Of a stretch of DNA of 5,301 nt, positions 1 to 5,301 are shown one piece after another; positions within the stretch are counted from its first letter, which is position 1; every line of letters begins with the position of its first letter. The position numbers and the translations under genes are program-made. Source of the stretch: an uncultured Acidimicrobiaceae bacterium (GTDB lineage: Bacteria; Actinomycetota; Acidimicrobiia; Acidimicrobiales; Ilumatobacteraceae). Below the pieces are notes generated by a model. It saw only the letters and a program-made list of their open reading frames with translations. It made no database searches and was not told the DNA's origin. The DNA lies in the NCBI GenBank assembly GCA_903934195.1, contig CAIZMV010000373.1:1-5301 (forward strand), written 5' to 3'.

Positions 1-1
1 G

Positions 2-970
2 CCAATCGCTGTTGACGCGATGGGTGGCGACAATGCTCCATCAGCAATTCTTGCCGGAGCACTTGAAGCAGCTGCCCTCGGTATTCCTCTTCTCCTCGTT
101 GGCCCTGAAGGCCTAGAAGGAACTGGCGACCTTCCATTGCTCGTAGCAAGTGAAGTCATCGAAATGGATGACGACCCTGCTCAATCAGTGCGTCGTAAAC
201 GAGATTCCACTCTTGTTCGCGCTGCTGAAGCAGTGCGCGATGGGAAAGCCAGTGCAATGATTTCGGCCGGAAATACGGGCGCAACTATGGCAAGTGCGTT
301 ATTACGTATGGGTCGTATCTCGGGTGTCGCGCGTCCTGCAATTGCAACACCAGTGCCAGTTCCTGGTGGTCACCCCACAGTTCTTCTCGATGCAGGTGCA
401 AACGCAGAAGTCCAGGCCGAATGGTTAGTTCAGTTTGCGCTCATGGGTTCTGTGTATTCACAACGTCGTTTCGGAGTAGAAAACCCTCGTGTTGGTTTGC
501 TTTCCATTGGTGAAGAACCTGGCAAAGGCGACACCTTGCGTAAAGAAACATATGAATTGTTGAAGGTTGCTCCCGGAATCAATTTCATTGGCAATGTCGA
601 AGGCCGCGATCTCATGACTGGGGTTGTTGATGTTGTCGTCACTGACGGATTCACCGGAAATGTGGTTCTCAAAACTCTTGAAGGAAGTTTGCGCACTGTT
701 GTGAAGGCACTCTTTACTGCTTTTGGTCAACCTGAATATGCAGATGCAGCAAACACGCTGATGCCCGCACTGCTTCCGCTGTACGAAACTCTTGATCCTG
801 ATACGTACGGCGGAGCAATTTTGCTTGGCGTTGACGGTGTGTGCATCATTTCGCACGGTTCAAGTAGTGCACGCGCCATGGTAAATGGCATCAAATGCGC
901 ACAGGAAATGGTCGAGACCGGCATGGTCGAGGCGATTCGTGTTGCTATCTCAAGTACTCTTGCTGAGTAA
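2..970 (+). CDS. plsX: Phosphate acyltransferase PlsX (5' partial)
   Basis: PlsX converts acyl-ACP and phosphate into acyl-phosphate, the donor used by PlsY to start phospholipid synthesis; it is a peripheral membrane or cytosolic enzyme. The reading frame is open from base 2 and begins PIAVDAMGGDNAP, which matches the family N-terminus (IAVDAMGGDHAP), so only a few residues and the start codon are missing. The ATG at 20 is the internal Met of DAMGGD, not the start. Counting visible residues, SAGNTGA lies at 88-94, followed by the family blocks LLDAGAN, MGSVYSQ, INFIGNVEGRDL, DVVVTDGFTGNVVLKTLEG, YGGAILLG and HGSSSARA. These match Bacillus PlsX block by block. The 322 visible residues are close to the usual 330-350. 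The stretch between LLLVG and EVIEMDD is about 8 residues shorter than in Bacillus. The TAA stop lies 23 nt before acpP, its natural partner gene. The family call is very secure. Confidence 0.97.
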   Translation, partial: PIAVDAMGGDNAPSAILAGALEAAALGIPLLLVGPEGLEGTGDLPLLVASEVIEMDDDPAQSVRRKRDSTLVRAAEAVRDGKASAMISAGNTGATMASALLRMGRISGVARPAIATPVPVPGGHPTVLLDAGANAEVQAEWLVQFALMGSVYSQRRFGVENPRVGLLSIGEEPGKGDTLRKETYELLKVAPGINFIGNVEGRDLMTGVVDVVVTDGFTGNVVLKTLEGSLRTVVKALFTAFGQPEYADAANTLMPALLPLYETLDPDTYGGAILLGVDGVCIISHGSSSARAMVNGIKCAQEMVETGMVEAIRVAISSTLAE

Positions 971-980
971 GTACCCACTG

Positions 981-986
981 AAGGAG
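981..986 (+). promoter_or_regulatory. Strong ribosome binding site of acpP
   Basis: AAGGAG sits 7 nt before the ATG at 994, a near-ideal Shine-Dalgarno sequence and spacing. It fixes the acpP start. It is the only strong Shine-Dalgarno sequence seen before any gene in the window, which fits the high protein output usually needed for acyl carrier protein. Confidence 0.85.
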
Positions 987-993
987 ACATTCG

Positions 994-1263
994 ATGGCAA
1001 CTATTGAACGCAACGAAGTTCTCGCAACTGTTTGTCGCCACTTGGCAGAGATTCTCGAGATTTCCGCATCTGAGATCTCTGAAACGCAGACTCTTGCAGA
1101 TGATCTCGGTGCTGACTCCATTGCACTTATCGAACTTGTTGACTCGCTCGAGCAAGAATTCTCAGACATCATCCCGAATTTCCAATTTGAAGACGATGAT
1201 TTGTCCGGTCTTCTTACTGTTTCTGACGCGGTGAACTACATCGTGCTCGCACTTGGCAAATAA
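994..1263 (+). CDS. acpP: Acyl carrier protein
   Basis: This small acidic protein (89 aa) carries growing acyl chains on a 4'-phosphopantetheine arm in type II fatty acid synthesis and supplies acyl-ACP to PlsX, encoded just upstream. The attachment motif LGADSIALIELVDSLEQEF is clear, with Ser42 as the modified residue; the usual DSL/DSM is DSI here. Helix II (about 42-56) and the C-terminal helix (TVSDAVNYI, about 75-83) are recognisable. Compared with E. coli AcpP (78 aa) it is about 5 residues longer before the serine. It is also 5 residues longer between helix II and the C-terminal TV motif, where it reads PNFQFEDDDLSGLLTV. The start is set by the AAGGAG at 981-986. The position beside plsX argues for the housekeeping ACP, although a specialised ACP cannot be excluded from sequence alone. 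Confidence 0.93.
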   Translation: MATIERNEVLATVCRHLAEILEISASEISETQTLADDLGADSIALIELVDSLEQEFSDIIPNFQFEDDDLSGLLTVSDAVNYIVLALGK

Positions 1264-1272
1264 CTAACGCCA

Positions 1273-1980
1273 ATGTCAGATCTGGAGAATTCATCTCTTT
1301 CAGAGTGCGCCTCACGAATCGGATATGAGTTTCAGAACTCAGCTTTGCTTCGTCAGGCTCTGATTCATCGCTCGTGGCAAGCCGAAAATAGTGACCCGCT
1401 GACAAATGAACGTTTTGAATTTCTTGGCGACGCAGTACTTGGTTGGGTTATTGCTGATGTTGCATTTCATCGTCTTGCCGACATGCCTGAAGGCAAACTG
1501 ACAGATCTTCGACGCAGTGTTGTCAACATGCATGCGCTTGCCGACATTGCTCGACAATTAGGAATCGGCGAGTTCTTGTTGCTTGGTAAAGGTGAAGACG
1601 CAGCAGGTGGACGCGACAAGTCGTCCATTTTGGCAGACGCCCTTGAGGCCCTCATCGGGGCTGTGTATCTCGATGGTGGCGCACCAGCTGCTTATGAAAT
1701 GGTGAAGCGATTGCTCACCGATTCAGTTGAAGAAGCAATTCCACATCTCGAAATGTTTGATGCAAAAACTCGACTGCAAGAACTGTGTGCTCGTTTGTCA
1801 ATCGGTATCCCTTCGTACGAGGTAGAGGGTGAAGGCCCTGACCACGAACGTGTGTTTACGGCAGTTCTGTACGTTGATGGCCGTGCGTACGGATCCGGTA
1901 TCGGACGTACAAAAAAAGCAGCAGAACAAATAGCTGCCGTAGGTGCATACGACGCACTCGTCGAACAGCACAATGCCTGA
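1273..1980 (+). CDS. rnc: Ribonuclease III
   Basis: RNase III is a cytosolic, Mg-dependent dimeric endonuclease that cuts double-stranded RNA, notably in rRNA precursor and mRNA processing. The 235-aa protein has the normal length. The catalytic domain (about 10-155) carries the signature NERFEFLGD at 45-53, with acidic residues E46, E49 and D53. The second acidic pair, D122 and E125, lies in ILADALEALIGAVYLD. E73 in MPEGKL corresponds to a further conserved glutamate. A double-stranded RNA binding domain follows (about 163-230), from DAKTRLQEL through the lysine-rich GRTKKAAEQIAA end. All expected catalytic residues are present, so it should be active. The ATG lies 9 nt after the acpP stop with no Shine-Dalgarno visible, suggesting translation coupled to acpP. 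Its last 8 bases overlap the start of mutM. Confidence 0.97.
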   Translation: MSDLENSSLSECASRIGYEFQNSALLRQALIHRSWQAENSDPLTNERFEFLGDAVLGWVIADVAFHRLADMPEGKLTDLRRSVVNMHALADIARQLGIGEFLLLGKGEDAAGGRDKSSILADALEALIGAVYLDGGAPAAYEMVKRLLTDSVEEAIPHLEMFDAKTRLQELCARLSIGIPSYEVEGEGPDHERVFTAVLYVDGRAYGSGIGRTKKAAEQIAAVGAYDALVEQHNA

Positions 1981-2821
1981 ACTACCAGAAGTCGAAACCG
2001 TTCGGCGGGGGATTGAAGCCAAAGTTGTTGGCCGAAAAATCATTTCAGTAGAAGTTGGTCGCGAACGTTCAGTTCGACGCTCTGGCCGCGAATCCGTCAT
2101 TTACGGACTAACTGGCACAACAGTTACAAACGCCCGTCGTCGAGGGAAATATCTATTGTGTGATCTTGATTCCGGCGACGAGATGATGATTCACTTACGA
2201 ATGAGCGGGCGTGTCTTGGTAGAGCCAGTCGGAACTACACGTCCTGCACACACTCATGTGGTGATGTCGTTATCTGAACGCGATGGCGTGAGTGATGAGA
2301 TGTGGTTTGTCGACCCGCGCACCTTTGGTGAAGTCGTGGTGTTTGACCCCGCACTGACGGCGCAAGTTTTGCCAGAACTCATCAGGCTTGGAGTTGATCC
2401 GATCTGTGAGCATTTCGACGCCACGGTGTTAGCGCAACGACTGGAAGGCAAACGTGGGGCAATTAAACCTCTGTTGTTGAACCAGCACGTGGTGGCAGGA
2501 ATTGGCAATATCTATGCAGATGAGATTCTGCATCGAGCGGGCTTGCGGTGGAATCGAACCGCGGACTCGCTAACGAAACCTCAGGTCCGTCGACTGGCCC
2601 AACACATCTCTGAGGTGCTTTCCGATGCAATCGCTGCAGGTGGGTCAACCCTTGATGATTCCCAATATGTGGATATCGAAGGCAAAACAGGGACATTCCA
2701 GGCAGAACACCGTGTCTATGGCAGAGAAGGCAAGAGATGCATCACCTGTGGAAAAGCCGACATTGTTCGAGTAGTAGCCGGCGGGCGATCAACGTCGTAT
2801 TGCCCTCGCTGTCAGAAATAG
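1973..2821 (+). CDS. mutM: Formamidopyrimidine-DNA glycosylase (MutM/Fpg)
   Basis: This bifunctional glycosylase/AP lyase removes 8-oxoguanine and formamidopyrimidines in base excision repair. The 282-aa protein begins MPELPEVETVRRGIE. Pro2, the N-terminal nucleophile after Met removal, and Glu3 are both present. The catalytic requirement for an N-terminal proline fixes the start at 1973, although an in-frame ATG exists 30 nt upstream at 1943. Other landmarks are K59 (RRRGKYLL), M77 (HLRMSG), R116 and F118 (DPRTFG), and the helix-two-turn-helix block GIGNIYADEILH at 176-187. The C-terminal zinc finger has cysteines 256, 259, 277 and 280, with R272 in GGRSTSYCPRCQ; this keeps the call on Fpg rather than zinc-less relatives. 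The start overlaps the rnc end by 8 nt in another frame and has no Shine-Dalgarno, implying translational coupling. Substrate preference versus endonuclease VIII (Nei) is inferred from overall fit to Fpg. Confidence 0.95.
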   Translation: MPELPEVETVRRGIEAKVVGRKIISVEVGRERSVRRSGRESVIYGLTGTTVTNARRRGKYLLCDLDSGDEMMIHLRMSGRVLVEPVGTTRPAHTHVVMSLSERDGVSDEMWFVDPRTFGEVVVFDPALTAQVLPELIRLGVDPICEHFDATVLAQRLEGKRGAIKPLLLNQHVVAGIGNIYADEILHRAGLRWNRTADSLTKPQVRRLAQHISEVLSDAIAAGGSTLDDSQYVDIEGKTGTFQAEHRVYGREGKRCITCGKADIVRVVAGGRSTSYCPRCQK

Positions 2822-2834
2822 AGCGCCATTCCCT

Positions 2835-2875
2835 GAACACGGTGCCCGTCTATTACTGTTGTGAACGCCGTGTTC
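2835..2875 (+). promoter_or_regulatory. Inverted repeat over the smc start codon
   Basis: GAACACGG (2835-2842) is exactly complementary to CCGTGTTC (2868-2875). The stem can extend inward by a T-G wobble and a G-C pair, leaving a loop of about 21 nt. The right arm contains the GTG at 2870, the likely smc start codon, so the RNA hairpin could hide it. The left arm also belongs to an imperfect direct repeat, TGAACACGGTG (2834-2844) and TGAACGCCGTG (2862-2872), 9 of 11 identical. No T-run follows the stem, so it is not a standard intrinsic terminator. An 8-bp match this close could arise by chance, and a regulatory role is inference. Confidence 0.35.
2851..2859 (+). promoter_or_regulatory. Possible weak -10 element ahead of smc
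   Basis: TATTACTGT just before the smc start contains TATTAC and TACTGT, the latter fitting the loose TANNNT pattern of actinobacterial -10 boxes. From TACTGT, transcription would start around 2866, giving an almost leaderless mRNA for the GTG at 2870. This could explain the missing Shine-Dalgarno. No convincing TTGACA-like -35 element is present; TTCCCT at 2829-2834 is the nearest and is poor. It may be a chance match, and smc may simply be read through from upstream genes. Confidence 0.2.
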
Positions 2876-5301
2876 CTTAAATCTCTCACTCTCAAGGGCT
2901 TCAAGTCCTTTGCCGATTCCACCGTCCTTGAAATGGAGCCAGGTGTCACTGTTGTGGTCGGTCCGAACGGGTCAGGCAAGTCAAACGTCGTAGACGCCAT
3001 TGCGTGGGTGCTCGGTGCGCAAGCTCCAAGTTCAGTACGTAGCCAGAAAATGGAAGACGTCATCTTCAGCGGAACAAACAAGCGAGCAGCGCTTGGTCGC
3101 GCCGAGGTAACTCTGACGCTCGACAACTCCGCTGGTCTATTGCCGCTTGATTTTTCCGAAGTCAGCGTGTCACGAACATTGTTCCGTAACGGCGACAGTG
3201 AGTACTCCATCAATGGTGTTGAGTGTCGTTTGCTTGATGTGCAAGAACTTTTGTCTGATGCTGGTGTTGGTCGTCAACAGCACGTCATCATCAGCCAAGG
3301 CCAGATCGATGCAGTGCTTACTGCTCGCGCAGAAGACCGTCGCGCCATCATCGAAGAAGCTGCAGGAATTCTTAAGTATCGCAAGCGCAAAGAAAAGGCT
3401 GAACGCCGGTTGGAAGCAACTGAAGTCAACTTGTTGCGTGTACAAGACCTTATTCGTGAAGTGCGTCGCCAACTACGCCCGCTAGAGCGTCAGGCTGAAG
3501 CTGCCCGCCGTCACGGGGAAATTGTTGGTGAACTTCGTGCATTGCGCTTGTTCTTGTCTGGTCGTGAAGTTGCGTCGTTGCGTGCACGCCTCACGGCTCT
3601 TGCAGGCGAAAAGCTTGCCGGTGATTCAGGCGAGAAAGAGATTCGCCAGAAACTTGCTGCCTTGGATACAGAAGTCCTTGCTGCCGAAGCTGAACTGTCT
3701 GCGCGCGGTGAATCCGGCGTCAATGACGAATTGATGAGAGTCGAACAATTGCGAGAACGCGCTCGTGGTCTTGCAGCAGTAATTGCGGAGCGTCGCCGTT
3801 CAATGGAACGAGATCAGGGCCAGCTCATTGCAGATGATGTTGTGGCGGCGCTTGAGGCAGATGCAGCGCAAATGCGTGAAGAGTTGATTGAAGTTGAGCG
3901 CAGTCTCGCTATTGCAATGCAAGAGAATGATTCGTTGCAAGAGGAAGAAGAAACCTTCGAGCGCGAGCGCACCGAGCAAGGTCTCTTCCACATGGTGCAG
4001 AGCAATGAAGCATCAAATGCCGCAGCTGAAGTACGTGGTGAACTTCGCACATTGCGCAACACGGTGGAACAAGGTGCTGGCGAAGCACAAAAGATGCAGG
4101 CTCGTACCGAGCAGCTAGTTGCGCATGATGCAAACGTCGCTGCGGGAATTGATCGTCTGCAATCTGAATTAGCCGATGCCGAAACTGAAGTGGGCTCATT
4201 GCGCGCTCAGCTAGTTGATGTCACAGCAACACGTGAACAGATTGAGTTGTTGGGCGATGAAGCTCAAGTTGCCCGCGCTGCAGCGGAACGTCGCAGCGCA
4301 CGTGCTGCAGCAAAACTTGAAGCACTAGAAGAAGCAGTTGCGTCGTCACGCGCTCGCATTGGTGCCGAGCATCTCGCCAATGTTTCCGGAGTAGTTGGTG
4401 CGCTCGTTGATCTTCTTGACGTAGATGCTGGCTGGGATGCCGCCGTCAAAGCATCACTTGGTGAAGCGCTTGCATCAATAGTTGTGTCTGATTCGTCATC
4501 TGCTCGACGCGCAATTGATGCGTTGCAAGCAGTTGATCACAATGGTGCAGTTCTTGCCCTTGGAAACAACCAGAGTGCGGCATCTTCTTTGCCGTCTGGC
4601 GTTCAGTCAGTTCGCTCACACGTCAGGCCTGCATCCGGCGCACCTGCTGCCTTGGCAGCTTTGCTCGATTCGTTGTTGTCGCATATTGGTTGCGCTGATG
4701 ATCTAGATGCCGCAATTGCGGTTGTAGAGAATTCAGCGTCTGCCACCGTTGTTACACGTCGTGGTGACCGATTGTCTCCATCTGGTTGGCGTCTCGGTGC
4801 TGCCGATGATCTTGGTTCACAAGAAGTTATTGATCGCACTCGCATCGAAGTGGAATCTGCTGTAGCTGATCTTGCACGTCTTGCTGACGAAGTGGAATCT
4901 GCAAAGACGCGTCTAGTGGCAGCTCGCCAACAAGGAACTCAGCTTCAATCACAAATTGATCGTCAATTGGTGGTGGTTGAAAGCGCGTCAGACAAGTTGA
5001 CTACCGCAATCAATGATCGTCGTGCGAATGCGGCTGAACAACAGATCACACGTGATGCTGCAAATGAGACCCGCGCTCGCTTGACTCAGTATCAGCAGCG
5101 TGTATTGGAACATGAAAACATTCTTCCAGGCCTTGAAGAATCAGAAGCTGCCGAAGTCGCTGAAGCCAAAGCCCAGACCGAAGAACGCGCCACGATTGAT
5201 TCCAAATCAGCACACCTTGTACTGCGCCGTAAAGATCTTGATGTTCGAGTAGCCGGATTACGTGAACGCGAGCAGTTCCTGAAGCAACGCGCAAGTGATA
5301 C
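2870..5301 (+). CDS. smc: Chromosome partition/condensin ATPase Smc (3' partial)
   Basis: Smc dimerises with ScpA and ScpB into a ring that loads on DNA, extrudes loops and helps segregate chromosomes. About 810 of the usual ~1,180-1,200 residues are visible with no internal stop. From GTG 2870: MFLKSLTLKGFKSFA, Walker A GPNGSGKSN at 31-39, R-loop arginine R57 (VRSQKMEDVIFSG) and Q-loop Gln143 (SQGQID). Next come the conserved EDRRAIIEEAAGILKYRKRK block, an N-terminal coiled coil (about 170-500, rich in Glu, Arg, Ala and Leu), the hinge (about 505-650) and the start of the returning coil. The ABC signature and Walker B lie beyond the window. The start at 2870 aligns Walker A with Bacillus and mycobacterial Smc; a GTG at 2861 would add three residues. 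An in-frame TGA at 2834 rules out earlier starts. No Shine-Dalgarno is seen. The R-loop and hinge glycines differ from the common pattern. Confidence 0.96.
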   Translation, partial: MFLKSLTLKGFKSFADSTVLEMEPGVTVVVGPNGSGKSNVVDAIAWVLGAQAPSSVRSQKMEDVIFSGTNKRAALGRAEVTLTLDNSAGLLPLDFSEVSVSRTLFRNGDSEYSINGVECRLLDVQELLSDAGVGRQQHVIISQGQIDAVLTARAEDRRAIIEEAAGILKYRKRKEKAERRLEATEVNLLRVQDLIREVRRQLRPLERQAEAARRHGEIVGELRALRLFLSGREVASLRARLTALAGEKLAGDSGEKEIRQKLAALDTEVLAAEAELSARGESGVNDELMRVEQLRERARGLAAVIAERRRSMERDQGQLIADDVVAALEADAAQMREELIEVERSLAIAMQENDSLQEEEETFERERTEQGLFHMVQSNEASNAAAEVRGELRTLRNTVEQGAGEAQKMQARTEQLVAHDANVAAGIDRLQSELADAETEVGSLRAQLVDVTATREQIELLGDEAQVARAAAERRSARAAAKLEALEEAVASSRARIGAEHLANVSGVVGALVDLLDVDAGWDAAVKASLGEALASIVVSDSSSARRAIDALQAVDHNGAVLALGNNQSAASSLPSGVQSVRSHVRPASGAPAALAALLDSLLSHIGCADDLDAAIAVVENSASATVVTRRGDRLSPSGWRLGAADDLGSQEVIDRTRIEVESAVADLARLADEVESAKTRLVAARQQGTQLQSQIDRQLVVVESASDKLTTAINDRRANAAEQQITRDAANETRARLTQYQQRVLEHENILPGLEESEAAEVAEAKAQTEERATIDSKSAHLVLRRKDLDVRVAGLREREQFLKQRASD

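Noticed and set aside
458..856. Antisense open frame of about 130 codons opposite plsX
   Set aside because: It is opposite a highly conserved PlsX region, with a translation of no recognisable family; best read as a shadow of the real gene.
727..1155. Antisense open frame spanning the plsX-acpP junction
   Set aside because: It covers two certain + strand genes and the acpP ribosome binding site; the predicted protein shows no domain.
2705..2715. GAACACCGTGT inside mutM, similar to the repeats near the smc start
   Set aside because: It encodes the conserved EHRVYG segment of Fpg, so the resemblance is best explained by coding constraint and chance.
2863..2875. GAAC-N5-GTTC resembling a Gram-positive/actinobacterial LexA (SOS) box near mutM and smc
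   Set aside because: The LexA operator needs a 4-nt spacer between GAAC and GTTC; here it is 5 nt, and the site lies across the smc start codon.
2835..2880. Inverted repeat as an intrinsic terminator after mutM
   Set aside because: No T-run follows the right arm, which is itself smc coding sequence; the loop is long (about 21 nt).
2812..3213. Antisense open frame of about 133 codons across the mutM-smc gap
   Set aside because: Most of it is the complement of the conserved Smc head, and no convincing start signal or protein family was seen.
3147..3485. Overlapping + strand open frame of about 112 codons inside smc
   Set aside because: It lies in another frame of the strongly conserved Smc head and early coil; its translation has no recognisable domain and no ribosome binding site was seen.
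4264..4449. Low-complexity Ala/Ser/Arg-rich antisense frame
   Set aside because: The composition is the expected complement of Ala/Glu/Arg-rich coiled-coil codons in smc.

Overview
The window is a compact run of five protein genes, all on the + strand: plsX (5' end cut off), acpP, rnc, mutM and smc (3' end cut off). It lacks RNA genes, mobile elements, CRISPR arrays and horizontally acquired cargo. Genes fill almost all of it. The only gaps are 23 nt (plsX-acpP), 9 nt (acpP-rnc) and 48 nt (mutM-smc), and rnc and mutM overlap by 8 nt.

The sequence points to an actinobacterium. The Smc N-terminus (MFLKSLTLKGFKSFA) closely resembles mycobacterial Smc as I remember it, and the plsX/acpP/rnc/mutM/smc order is familiar from Actinobacteria and other Gram-positives. 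Base composition looks close to half GC by eye, low for soil or pathogenic actinobacteria. Together with the Smc and RNase III wording, this suggests a planktonic lineage, perhaps class Acidimicrobiia. That placement is inference; no tree was built.

Layout: positions 2-970 encode PlsX (acyl-ACP to acyl-phosphate). Positions 994-1263 encode the acyl carrier protein, the only gene with a strong Shine-Dalgarno sequence. Positions 1273-1980 encode RNase III, and 1973-2821 encode the DNA glycosylase MutM/Fpg. After a short gap with an inverted repeat over its start codon, positions 2870-5301 encode the first ~810 residues of the chromosome condensation ATPase Smc: N-terminal head half, first coiled-coil arm, hinge and part of the returning arm.

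PlsX and AcpP act together in membrane lipid synthesis. RNase III, MutM and Smc are housekeeping functions in RNA processing, oxidative DNA repair and chromosome organisation, probably grouped for co-expression rather than as a pathway. I found no evidence of a previously undescribed system. The points worth checking are small: the smc start region, residue changes in the Smc R-loop and hinge, an enlarged ACP, and the uneven use of ribosome binding sites.
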